From: an uncultured Steroidobacter sp.
Lineage (GTDB): Bacteria; Pseudomonadota; Gammaproteobacteria; Steroidobacterales; Steroidobacteraceae
Direction of reading: 5' to 3'
Length of the DNA stretch: 59,530 nucleotides
Assembly (NCBI RefSeq): GCF_937958065.1
Contig: NZ_CALFXI010000118.1
Location: 1 to 59,530, forward strand
Shown: piece by piece, positions 1 to 7,593 of the stretch
Layout of the letters: each line of letters begins with the position of its first letter
Position numbering within the stretch: the stretch's first letter is position 1
Notes under the pieces: generated by a model
Database searches by the model: none
What the model saw: only the letters and a program-made list of their open reading frames with translations
What the model was told of the DNA's origin: nothing
Position numbers and translations under genes: made by a program

Positions 1-35
1 AGCACATTTCCGCGACACCGCCCGGCGGCTACCGA

Positions 36-116
36 TTGCCTGAAGCCTCCACCAACGGTTCCGCGTCGCCGGGAGCGATCTGCCTTCTCGCGGCAGCTTC
101 GCGATACATCGACGGG
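36..116 (+). repeat. 81-bp direct repeat, copy 1
   Basis: Aligns without gaps to 190-270, with about 10 mismatches in 81 positions by eye (offset 154 bp). Weaker similarity continues to the motif GCGCAGTG near 153 and 310, so the repeating unit may be about 154 bp. Function unknown; it is not in a gene. Confidence 0.75.
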
Positions 117-189
117 ATGGCGAAAGCAGGTTCACCAGGGTGCCACGAATAGCGCAGTGCTCCGGCGTTGGAGCCAACCCCTAACGCGC

Positions 190-270
190 TTGCCTGAATC
201 CTCCACCAACGGTTCGGCGTCGCCGGGAGCGACCTACCTTCTTCCGGCAGCTTTGCGGTACAGGGACGGG
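190..270 (+). repeat. 81-bp direct repeat, copy 2
   Basis: Second copy of the unit at 36-116. Its core at 217-238 recurs as an exact inverted copy at 347-368, which would let transcripts of 217-368 fold into a long 22-bp stem. Confidence 0.75.
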
Positions 271-346
271 ACCGCAACAGCAGGGCACATCAGGGACGTG
301 CGGTGAGGAGCGCAGTGCGCTCCGGCCGAGCCCGGTGCCGGGAGGA

Positions 347-368
347 GGTAGGTCGCTCCCGGCGACGC
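347..368 (-). repeat. Inverted copy of repeat core (22 bp, exact)
   Basis: Reverse complement of 217-238, checked base by base. Together with the hairpin at 307-323 inside the intervening loop, this gives a nested inverted structure downstream of hslO. Confidence 0.75.
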
Positions 369-459
369 TAGCCACAACGCCTCTTCGCCTCAGCGCCCGG
401 CGAGATAGCTCGCTGACGGCGCCGCAAGCCACCGACGCCTCTTCGCGTCAGTATCAAGA

Positions 460-1434
460 TCAGTGCCTGCGATCCGACGCTTCCGTCGTCGGCGTCGCGG
501 CGTTGGCGAACAGCTGTTCGACGTCGACCGAATCGAACCGATACGCCCGATTGCAGAAATCGCAGCGCACTTCGACGTGGCCCTGCTCCGCCAGCACCGA
601 GCGCACTTCTTCCGGCCCCAGCGCTTTGAGCATGCCCACGACTCGTTCGCGAGAGCAGCGGCATTTGAAGAACACCGGCGCCGACTCGAACAGGCGCACA
701 TCGTCCTCCGCGAACAAGCGCCGCAGGATGTTTCGATCGCTCAACGTCTGCAGCTCTTCCGGCTTCAACGTGTCGCCAAGCAATTGCACTCGGTTCCACG
801 CGTCATCGATTTCGGCTCGATTCATCTCGTGCACGCGCGAACCGGCAATGCGCGACTTCACCGAGTCATCCGACAACCGTTGCAGCAACAACCCGGAGGC
901 GCCGTGCTCATCCGCATGCAGCCACAACCTCGTCGGCAGCTGCTCGGACGTTTCGAAGTAGTTGCGCAGACAATCCGACAGCCGCTCGCCCGTCAGCGGC
1001 ACGATGCCTTGATAGCGCTGCGACAGGTCTTCGTTCTCGACCGTGACCGTCAAATTGCCTTCCCCCGAGAGCGACGCGAGATCAGGCCGATACTCTGCTT
1101 CCTTGTAGCGCGCCACGGCGCGCACACCCAGCCTGTCCGAGCACTGCGCCAGCATCAGATGCATCGGCCCCTGCCCCTTCAGCTGCAAGCTCAGCGTGCC
1201 CTCGAACTTCAGCGTGGCTGCCAGCAGCACCGAAGCGGCGACCGCCTCGCCGAGCGTGTCACGGATGACCCGGGGATACTCGCGGTGCTCCAGCAAGGCG
1301 CGCCACGATGCGTCCAGGTGGACGATGTGGCCGCGAATCGGAAAGTGCTCGAACAGAAATCTGTGCAGGCAATCGCGATCGTGCATGACGGGAGTGGCGA
1401 CCGGGGTGACGGGAAGGCGGATGATGTTACTCAT
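460..1434 (-). CDS. hslO: Hsp33 redox-regulated chaperonin
   Basis: Hsp33 is a cytoplasmic holdase that is switched on by oxidative unfolding and holds denatured proteins for DnaK. The 324-residue product is close to the family length (about 290) with a short N-terminal extension. The C-terminal zinc redox switch is intact: Cys258-x-Cys260 (KCRCS) and Cys291-x-x-Cys294 (CDFC). The start used is the ATG at 1434; a second in-frame Met at residue 17 (MHDRD) lies closer to the usual N-terminus and could be the true start. It follows gatB by 60 bases on the same strand, so it may be the last gene of a gatCAB-hslO transcript. Identity is secure from the Cys motif and the overall sequence. Confidence 0.95.
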   Translation of the reverse strand: MSNIIRLPVTPVATPVMHDRDCLHRFLFEHFPIRGHIVHLDASWRALLEHREYPRVIRDTLGEAVAASVLLAATLKFEGTLSLQLKGQGPMHLMLAQCSDRLGVRAVARYKEAEYRPDLASLSGEGNLTVTVENEDLSQRYQGIVPLTGERLSDCLRNYFETSEQLPTRLWLHADEHGASGLLLQRLSDDSVKSRIAGSRVHEMNRAEIDDAWNRVQLLGDTLKPEELQTLSDRNILRRLFAEDDVRLFESAPVFFKCRCSRERVVGMLKALGPEEVRSVLAEQGHVEVRCDFCNRAYRFDSVDVEQLFANAATPTTEASDRRH

Positions 1435-1494
1435 CCGCCGTTAGATTAGCCCGCGAGCTGGTTTTTCAATAGACCGGCTGGTGGCTGAAACGGC

Positions 1495-2952
1495 CTATCC
1501 GGCAGCCAGCTTCTTTTTCAAAAGCTCGTTGACCTGCGCGGGATTGGCCTTGCCGCCGGTGACTTTCATCACCTGGCCGACGAAGAAGCCGAACAGCTTG
1601 TCCTTGCCCGAGCGATAGTCCGCCAGCTGCTTGGGATTGGCCGCCATGACCTCCTCGATGGTCTTTTCGATGGCCCCCGTGTCGGTGATTTGCTTCAGCC
1701 CCTTGGCCTCGATGATGGTGTCCGCATCCTTGCCTTCGGCCCACATCGACTCGAACACCTCCTTGGCGATCTTGCCCGAGATGGTCTCGTCGGCGATGCG
1801 CGCCAGCAAGCCCGCGAGCCGCTCGGCATCGATGCGCGTCTGCGTGATCTCGATGCCGTCCTTGTTGAGCGCCGCCGACAGCTCGCCCATGGTCCAGTTG
1901 GCCGCGAGCTTCTCGTTGCCTTCCAGATTCTTCGCCTTCAGCGCCGCGAGCACGGCTTCGTAGTAGTCGCCCATCTCGCGGCTGGCGGTGAGCACGCCGG
2001 CGTCGTACGCGGACAAGCCGAACTTCTCGATGTAGCGCGCCGCCTTCTGATCCGGCAGCTCCGGCAGCGTGGCGCGCACGCTCTCGATGAAGTCCTGCTC
2101 GATCACCACCGGCAGCAGGTCCGGATCCGGGAAGTAACGATAGTCGTTGGCCTCTTCCTTGGAGCGCAGCGAGCGCGTCTCGCCCTTGTCCGGATCGAAC
2201 AGGCGGGTCTCCTGCACGATCTTGCGGCCCGACTCGATCTCTTCGATCTGGCGCGCGACCTCGTAGTTGATCGCCTTCTCGATGTAGCGGAACGAGTTCA
2301 GGTTCTTGATCTCGCAACGCGTGCCGAACTTCTCCTGGCCGACCGGGCGCACCGAGACGTTGGCGTCGCAACGGAACGAGCCTTCCTGCATGTTGCCGTC
2401 GCAGATCTCCAGATAGCGCACCAGCGTGTGGATCTTCTTCAGATACGCGACCGCCTCCTTGGCCGAGCGCATGTCCGGCTCGGAGACGATTTCCAGCAGC
2501 GGCGTGCCGGCGCGATTCAGGTCGATGCCCGAGGCGCCATGGAAGTCTTCGTGCAGCGACTTGCCCGCATCCTCTTCGAGATGCGCGCGCGTGATGCCGA
2601 TCACCTTGACCGTGCCGTCCTCGAGCAGAATCTGCATCCTGCCCTTCTCGACCACCGGCTTTTCGTACTGGCTGATCTGATAGCCCTTCGGCAGGTCGGG
2701 ATAGAAATAATTCTTGCGCGCGAAAATCGAGCGCGGCGAGATCTGCGCGGCGATGGCGAGACCGAACTTCACAGCCATGCGCACCGCTTCGCGATTCAAC
2801 ACCGGCAGCACGCCCGGATAGCCCAGATCGACCAGGTTCGCCTGCGCGTTCGGCGCGGCGCCGAACGCCGTGGCGGCACTGGAAAAGATCTTGCTGCGCG
2901 TGGCCAGCTGCGCATGGATTTCCAAACCGATAACGGTTTCCCAGCTCATCAT
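1495..2952 (-). CDS. gatB: Asp-tRNA(Asn)/Glu-tRNA(Gln) amidotransferase subunit B
   Basis: GatB binds mischarged Glu-tRNA(Gln) or Asp-tRNA(Asn) and carries the kinase site of the GatCAB transamidosome. The 485-residue length fits the family. The N-terminus (WETVIGLEIHAQL) and the internal KNYFYPDLPKGYQISQY stretch are hallmark GatB sequence, and the C-terminus holds the YqeY-like tail that ends in a Lys-rich helix. The start codon overlaps the gatA stop in an ATGA junction (2949-2952), pointing to translational coupling; a second Met codon follows directly, so the start could be one codon later. The presence of gatCAB implies indirect charging of Gln and/or Asn tRNA in this organism. Confidence 0.97.
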   Translation of the reverse strand: MMSWETVIGLEIHAQLATRSKIFSSAATAFGAAPNAQANLVDLGYPGVLPVLNREAVRMAVKFGLAIAAQISPRSIFARKNYFYPDLPKGYQISQYEKPVVEKGRMQILLEDGTVKVIGITRAHLEEDAGKSLHEDFHGASGIDLNRAGTPLLEIVSEPDMRSAKEAVAYLKKIHTLVRYLEICDGNMQEGSFRCDANVSVRPVGQEKFGTRCEIKNLNSFRYIEKAINYEVARQIEEIESGRKIVQETRLFDPDKGETRSLRSKEEANDYRYFPDPDLLPVVIEQDFIESVRATLPELPDQKAARYIEKFGLSAYDAGVLTASREMGDYYEAVLAALKAKNLEGNEKLAANWTMGELSAALNKDGIEITQTRIDAERLAGLLARIADETISGKIAKEVFESMWAEGKDADTIIEAKGLKQITDTGAIEKTIEEVMAANPKQLADYRSGKDKLFGFFVGQVMKVTGGKANPAQVNELLKKKLAAG

Positions 2953-4412
2953 TCGTAACCCTTAGGAATGGCTCGGTGCCACGGCGTTTCGTTCTGATAG
3001 CCGTGCGCCACGTTGAGCAATTTGGCTTCGGCGAAGTGCGGACCGATGATCTGCAATCCGACCGGAAGACCACCGACGGTGCCGCAAGGAATCGACAGGG
3101 CCGGCAGGCCCGCCAGATTGGCGCCGATGGTGTAGATGTCGTTCAAGTACATGGTGATGGGGTCGTCGACCTTGGCGCCGATGTCGAACGCCGGCGTCGG
3201 CGAAGTGGGCCCCATCAACACGTCCACTTGCTGGAAGGCACGCGCGAAATCGTCGGTGATCAGGCGGCGAACCTTCTGCGCGCGCAGGTAATACGCATCG
3301 TAGTAACCGGCCGAGAGCACATACGTGCCGGTCATGATGCGACGCTTGACCTCGGCGCCGAAGCCCTCGCCTCGCGAGCGCTTGTACATGTCGACCAGAT
3401 CCTTGGGGTTCTCGCAGCGATAGCCGAAGCGCACGCCGTCGAAGCGCGACAGGTTCGAGGAGCACTCCGCCGGCGCGACCACATAATAGGTGGGCACGGA
3501 CAGCGGCAGGTTCGGCAAGCTCACTTCGACGAGCTTCGCGCCGAGCCGCTCATACACCTGCAGCGCCTCCCGGATCAGCTTGGCCGTCGATTCTTCCAGG
3601 CCGCCTTCGAAGAATTCCTTGAGCAGGCCGATCTTCAAGCCGGCCAGCGGCTGATCCAGCGTCGCGAGGTAATCGGGCACCGGCGTGTCGACGCTCGTCG
3701 AATCGCGCGGATCGAAACCCGCCATGTCACGCAGCACCAGCGCCGCGTCCTTGGCCGTGTAGGTCAGCGTGCCGGCCTGATCGAGGCTGGAGGCGAATGC
3801 GATCATCCCGTAGCGAGACACGCGCCCATACGTGGGTTTCAAGCCGGTCAAGCCGGTGAGCGCCGCGGGCTGGCGAATCGAGCCGCCGGTGTCGGTGGCC
3901 GTCGCCACCGGCGCGAGTCGAGCAGCCACCGCCGCGGCCGAGCCGCCCGAGGAGCCGCCCGGCACCTTCTTCAGGTCCCACGGATTCTTCACCGGGCCGT
4001 AGAAGCTGGTCTCGTTGGAGGAGCCCATCGCGAACTCGTCCATGTTCGCCTTGCCGAGCATGACGACGCCGGATTGCGACAGCTTCTCGACGATGGTGGC
4101 GTCGTAAGGCGCGACGAAGTTGGACAGCATGCGCGAGCCGCAAGTGGTCAATACACCGTCGGTGCAAAAGATATCTTTGTGAACCAGCGGCAGGCCGGCC
4201 AGCGCACCGGCCTCGCCCGAGGCCAGCAGCTCGTCGGCCCGGTGGGCCGCGGCCAGCGCCTGCTCGGCGGTGACGGTGATCAACGCATTCAGCGCCGGGT
4301 TCAGGCGCTCGATGCGCGCCAGAAAATGCCTGGTGAGCTCGACGCTGGAAAAGCGGCGGGCCCGCAATCCCTCGTTCAGCTCGGCCAGCGTCAGGTGATG
4401 CAGTTCAGTCAT
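2949..4412 (-). CDS. gatA: Asp-tRNA(Asn)/Glu-tRNA(Gln) amidotransferase subunit A
   Basis: GatA is the glutaminase subunit, releasing ammonia that is channelled to GatB. The 487-residue product carries the amidase signature, and the catalytic Ser-cisSer-Lys triad is visible as Lys79 (LVHKDIF), Ser154 (PGGSSGGSAAA) and Ser178 (TGGSIRQPA). These match the numbering I recall for S. aureus GatA. It lies second in gatC-gatA-gatB, 11 bases after gatC, and its stop overlaps the gatB start. Identity is secure. Confidence 0.97.
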   Translation of the reverse strand: MTELHHLTLAELNEGLRARRFSSVELTRHFLARIERLNPALNALITVTAEQALAAAHRADELLASGEAGALAGLPLVHKDIFCTDGVLTTCGSRMLSNFVAPYDATIVEKLSQSGVVMLGKANMDEFAMGSSNETSFYGPVKNPWDLKKVPGGSSGGSAAAVAARLAPVATATDTGGSIRQPAALTGLTGLKPTYGRVSRYGMIAFASSLDQAGTLTYTAKDAALVLRDMAGFDPRDSTSVDTPVPDYLATLDQPLAGLKIGLLKEFFEGGLEESTAKLIREALQVYERLGAKLVEVSLPNLPLSVPTYYVVAPAECSSNLSRFDGVRFGYRCENPKDLVDMYKRSRGEGFGAEVKRRIMTGTYVLSAGYYDAYYLRAQKVRRLITDDFARAFQQVDVLMGPTSPTPAFDIGAKVDDPITMYLNDIYTIGANLAGLPALSIPCGTVGGLPVGLQIIGPHFAEAKLLNVAHGYQNETPWHRAIPKGYE

Positions 4413-4423
4413 GGGTCGATCGC

Positions 4424-4714
4424 TTATTCAATGACTTTGGGCACGAGATACAGATCCGCTTCGACGCGCGGGGCATTGCGCTGATATTTGGCGTGCTGGT
4501 CGCTGTCCAGCACTTCGTCCGGCCGCATGCGCTGTACCTGGTCGGCGAGCGGATGCGCCATCGGCTCGACCGAGGCGGTATCGGCCGCATCGAGCTGCGC
4601 GACGAAGTCGAAGATCTTCGACAGGCTGTCCACGTACACGGGCAGCTGTTCCTCGGTGAGCTCGAGGCGTGCCAGGTGTGCGATGTTTTTCACATCGTGA
4701 TCGGTAAGACTCAT
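4424..4714 (-). CDS. gatC: Asp-tRNA(Asn)/Glu-tRNA(Gln) amidotransferase subunit C
   Basis: GatC is the small subunit that wraps around GatA and GatB and stabilises the complex. I chose the start at MSLTDHDVKNIAHLARLEL because this is the usual GatC N-terminus and gives 96 residues, the family length; the frame is open 20 codons further upstream but that extension is not GatC-like. The C-terminus has the conserved pattern of Met-Arg-Pro-Asp (RMRPDEV) and ends in LVPKVIE. It is the first gene of gatCAB and is transcribed away from mreB. No strong ribosome binding site is visible. Confidence 0.93.
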   Translation of the reverse strand: MSLTDHDVKNIAHLARLELTEEQLPVYVDSLSKIFDFVAQLDAADTASVEPMAHPLADQVQRMRPDEVLDSDQHAKYQRNAPRVEADLYLVPKVIE

Positions 4715-4849
4715 GGCCGAAAGTTTTCCGCTGGAAAGATCTGGAAAGAATTTGCGGGCTGCTTCAGACCTCACACCCGCCGCAGCATCAGGCGGAGACG
4801 CAACGAGGCACTGAAAAGACCGCGAAAATCCCTGGAAAAATGCGGGCTA

Positions 4850-4895
4850 ATCATACACCTGAAAGCTTGTGCTATGTGAAACCCATTGCTAGAGT
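4850..4895. promoter_or_regulatory. Candidate divergent promoters gatC / mreB
   Basis: On the plus strand TTGTGC (4867-4872) and TAGAGT (4890-4895) are separated by exactly 17 bases and would drive mreB. On the minus strand a good -10, TATGAT (4855-4850), faces gatC, but its best -35, TTCACA (4880-4875), is 19 bases away. The two candidates overlap, so the promoters could compete. This is by-eye matching to sigma-70 consensus and is not strong. Confidence 0.35.
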
Positions 4896-4957
4896 ACCGC
4901 AACTTTTTTGCCCCCCTTCCCTCGCGCCTCGACCCGTACGCTCGACGCACAACAACC

Positions 4958-6001
4958 ATGTTCAAAAACCTCCGCGGGTATTTTTCCAACGACCTGTCGA
5001 TCGATCTGGGGACTGCAAACACCCTCATTTACGTGCGCGGCAAAGGCATCGTGCTGAACGAGCCTTCGGTGGTCGCGATCCGTGAAGAGCCGGGGCGCGC
5101 CGGCAAGAAGATCGAAGCCGTCGGTCAGGAAGCGAAGAACATGCTGGGCCGCACGCCCGGCCACATCACCGCCATCCGCCCGATGAAAGACGGCGTGATC
5201 GCCGACTTCACCGTCACCGAGAAGATGCTGCAGTACTTCATCGAGAAGGTGCACGGCAATCGTCTGATGCGTCCCAGCCCGCGCGTGCTGATCTGCGTGC
5301 CGTACGGCTCCACGCAAGTGGAACGTCGCGCGATCCAGGAGTCGGCCGAAGGCGCCGGCGCCCGCTGGGTGCGACTGATCGAAGAGCCGATGGCCGCCGC
5401 GGTCGGCGCCGGTCTGCCGGTGCACGAAGCCCGCGGCTCGATGGTGCTCGACATCGGCGGCGGCACTTCCGAAGTCGCGGTCATCTCCCTCAACGGCATC
5501 GTGTACGCATCCTCGGTGCGCATCGGCGGCGACCGCTTCGACGACGCCATCATCAATTACGTGCGCCGTAACTACGGCATCCTGATCGGCGAAGCCACCG
5601 CCGAGAAGATCAAGATCGAAATCGGCTCGGCCTATCCTGGCCAGCAAGTCAATGAAATTTCCGTGAAGGGCCGCAACCTTTCCGAAGGTGTGCCGCGCAG
5701 CTTCACGCTCAATTCGAACGAAATCCTCGAAGCGTTGCAGGAACCGCTGGCCGGCATCGTCGGCGCGGTGAAGGTGGCGCTCGAACAGACCCCGCCCGAG
5801 CTGGGCGCGGACGTGGCCGAGCGCGGCATCGTGCTCACCGGCGGTGGCGCGCTGCTGCGTGACATCGACAAGCTGCTGATGGAAGAAACCGGCCTGCCGG
5901 TGGTGGTCTCCGAAGATCCGCTCACCTGCGTGGCCCGCGGCGGCGGCCGCATGCTGGAGCTGATCGACGAGCACGGCCCTGCGCTATTCAATCTGGAATA
6001 G
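4958..6001 (+). CDS. mreB: Rod-shape actin homologue MreB
   Basis: MreB polymerises under the inner membrane and guides the elongation machinery of rod-shaped cells. I start the gene at MFKNLRGYFSNDLSIDLGTANT, which gives 347 residues as in E. coli; the open frame extends 24 codons further upstream but that part is not MreB-like. Actin-type nucleotide motifs are clear: the phosphate-1 DLGTANT near the N-terminus and the phosphate-2 DIGGGTSE in the middle. It heads a long plus-strand cell-wall cluster (mreB to dacA). Its presence predicts a rod-shaped cell. Confidence 0.97.
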   Translation: MFKNLRGYFSNDLSIDLGTANTLIYVRGKGIVLNEPSVVAIREEPGRAGKKIEAVGQEAKNMLGRTPGHITAIRPMKDGVIADFTVTEKMLQYFIEKVHGNRLMRPSPRVLICVPYGSTQVERRAIQESAEGAGARWVRLIEEPMAAAVGAGLPVHEARGSMVLDIGGGTSEVAVISLNGIVYASSVRIGGDRFDDAIINYVRRNYGILIGEATAEKIKIEIGSAYPGQQVNEISVKGRNLSEGVPRSFTLNSNEILEALQEPLAGIVGAVKVALEQTPPELGADVAERGIVLTGGGALLRDIDKLLMEETGLPVVVSEDPLTCVARGGGRMLELIDEHGPALFNLE

Positions 6002-6040
6002 CCCCTGCGGCGAACTGACAGACGGTTCGCCCCATCACAT

Positions 6041-7051
6041 ATGGTGACGCTTAGCTCCGACAGCCGGAACATCATTGGCCGAGGCCCGCCGCTCGGCGCC
6101 GGATTGTTTTTTCTCGGGCTGGTGTCGGTCGGCATCATGATGCTCGACCATCGCAGCAACTATCTGGAAACCGTCCGCGAATGGCTGGGGGCCGCGGCCT
6201 CCCCGGTCTATACCGTCGTGCAGGCGCCCGGCCAGGCATGGGACTGGCTGACCAGCAGCTTCGCCGACCGCGACCGGCTGCGGACCGAGAATGCCGAGCT
6301 CTCCGAACAGCTGCGCGAAGCCCGCGTCAAGCTGCTGCAGTTCGATTCGCTGCGTGAAGAGAACGTCCGTCTGCGGGCCGTGCGCGAAGCCTCGGCCGGC
6401 GTCGGCGGGCGCACCATGATCGCGGAGATCATGCGGGTCGATGTCGATCCATTCCGCCACCGCGTGCGAATCAACAAGGGCGCCGATGACGGCGTGTTCA
6501 AGAATCAGCCGGTGCTGGACGCCTTCGGCATCGTCGGTCAGGTCGTTCAGGTGGACAAATACTCCTCGACGATCATCCTGATCAGCGACTCCGGACACGC
6601 CATTCCGGTGCAGGTGAACCGCAACGGCATCCGCACCATCGCGGTCGGCGCGGGCGATCTGAACAAGCTCAGCCTGCCCTACATGACGGTGGAATCGGAC
6701 GTGAAGCCCGACGACCTGCTGGTGTCCTCGGGCCTGGATGGCATTTTCCCGGCCGGTTACCCGGTCGCCCGGGTGAGCAAGGTGGAGCGCAATCCGGCCG
6801 ACACGTTCGCGCTGGTGGAGGCCCGCCCGCTGGCTCAGCTCGATCGCGATCGCGAGGTGCTGCTGCTGTGGGCGGACACACCCGCGCCGGTCGAGCCGCC
6901 TGCCGATGAACCGGCCAGGCCGGCGGCTTCAGAATCGAAGCCCGCGGCCGAAACAGCTACTGCGACGCCTGCGCAAGCGACGTCCGGGCAGCCGCCGTCT
7001 GCGCCCCCGGCCGCCCGGCCGCAGTCGCAGTCACAACCGCTCCAGGATTAA
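6041..7051 (+). CDS. mreC: Rod-shape-determining protein MreC
   Basis: MreC is a bitopic inner-membrane protein whose periplasmic part activates PBP2/RodA. The 336-residue product shows one N-terminal membrane segment (about residues 20-38), a coiled-coil stretch (about 75-115, rich in Glu/Leu/Arg), and the two-beta-barrel domain up to about residue 275. The last 60 residues are a low-complexity Pro/Ala/Ser/Gln tail, which is longer than in E. coli MreC and probably disordered. It lies 39 bases after mreB. Confidence 0.95.
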   Translation: MVTLSSDSRNIIGRGPPLGAGLFFLGLVSVGIMMLDHRSNYLETVREWLGAAASPVYTVVQAPGQAWDWLTSSFADRDRLRTENAELSEQLREARVKLLQFDSLREENVRLRAVREASAGVGGRTMIAEIMRVDVDPFRHRVRINKGADDGVFKNQPVLDAFGIVGQVVQVDKYSSTIILISDSGHAIPVQVNRNGIRTIAVGAGDLNKLSLPYMTVESDVKPDDLLVSSGLDGIFPAGYPVARVSKVERNPADTFALVEARPLAQLDRDREVLLLWADTPAPVEPPADEPARPAASESKPAAETATATPAQATSGQPPSAPPAARPQSQSQPLQD

Positions 7052-7091
7052 ATGACGCCCTCCTCCTCAGCCAGGGCCCGGACGAGCCATC

Positions 7092-7571
7092 GTGAGTGAC
7101 GGTCGTATCAGTCGCCTGCGCGTCACCTTCACGGTGATCCTGGCAATCATTTTCGCAGTGTTGCCGCTGCCCGAGCCGATCAACGCGGCGCGGCCCGATC
7201 TGCTGTTGCTGCTGGTGATCTACTGGTCGCTGAGCGCGCCCCGCATCTCCGGCCTGTTGTTCGCGTGGCTGTGCGGGCTCTCGATCGACGTGCTCAAGGG
7301 CATCATTCTCGGGCAGCACGCGCTGGCGTTTCTGGTGGTCGCGTATTTCACGCACAAGTTCCAGCTGCGCATCCGCATCTTTCCGCTGTCCCAGCAGACG
7401 CTCACCGTGTTCGCATTTCTGGCGCTGTATCAATTCATCGTGTTCTGGCTGGATGGCATCATCGGCCAGCCGGTCACGACCTGGATGCGCTGGCTGCCGG
7501 TGATCAGCGGCGCGATTCTGTGGCCCATCCTGGTCGCCGGCCTGGATACCTGGAACCGGCGGAACCGGTAA
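7092..7571 (+). CDS. mreD: Rod-shape-determining membrane protein MreD
   Basis: MreD is a small integral membrane partner of MreC in the elongasome. The 159-residue product is almost wholly hydrophobic, with about five membrane segments, and has the usual Pro-rich loop after the first helix (LPLPEPINAARPDLLLLLVIYW). The start is a GTG at 7092. It sits between mreC and mrdA with gaps of 40 and 22 bases, in the standard mreBCD-mrdAB order. Confidence 0.93.
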   Translation: MSDGRISRLRVTFTVILAIIFAVLPLPEPINAARPDLLLLLVIYWSLSAPRISGLLFAWLCGLSIDVLKGIILGQHALAFLVVAYFTHKFQLRIRIFPLSQQTLTVFAFLALYQFIVFWLDGIIGQPVTTWMRWLPVISGAILWPILVAGLDTWNRRNR

Positions 7572-7593
7572 CGTTCGCGAGAGTCTGTAGCGC

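Larger units (their letters stand above)
1..459. other. Gene-free region with repeats and palindromes
   Basis: No convincing coding region; the open frames here are short and overlap one another on both strands. The stretch is made of repeated pieces: an 81-bp direct repeat, an inverted fragment of it, a 7-bp-arm hairpin at 307-323 (GGAGCGC, 3-nt loop), a short CCCGG/CCGGG palindrome at 331-342, and a 17-bp near-identical direct repeat at 377-393 and 435-451. It lies just downstream of the hslO stop codon, so part of it may serve as the 3' end of the gatCAB-hslO transcript. No T-run typical of an intrinsic terminator is seen. Confidence 0.6.
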
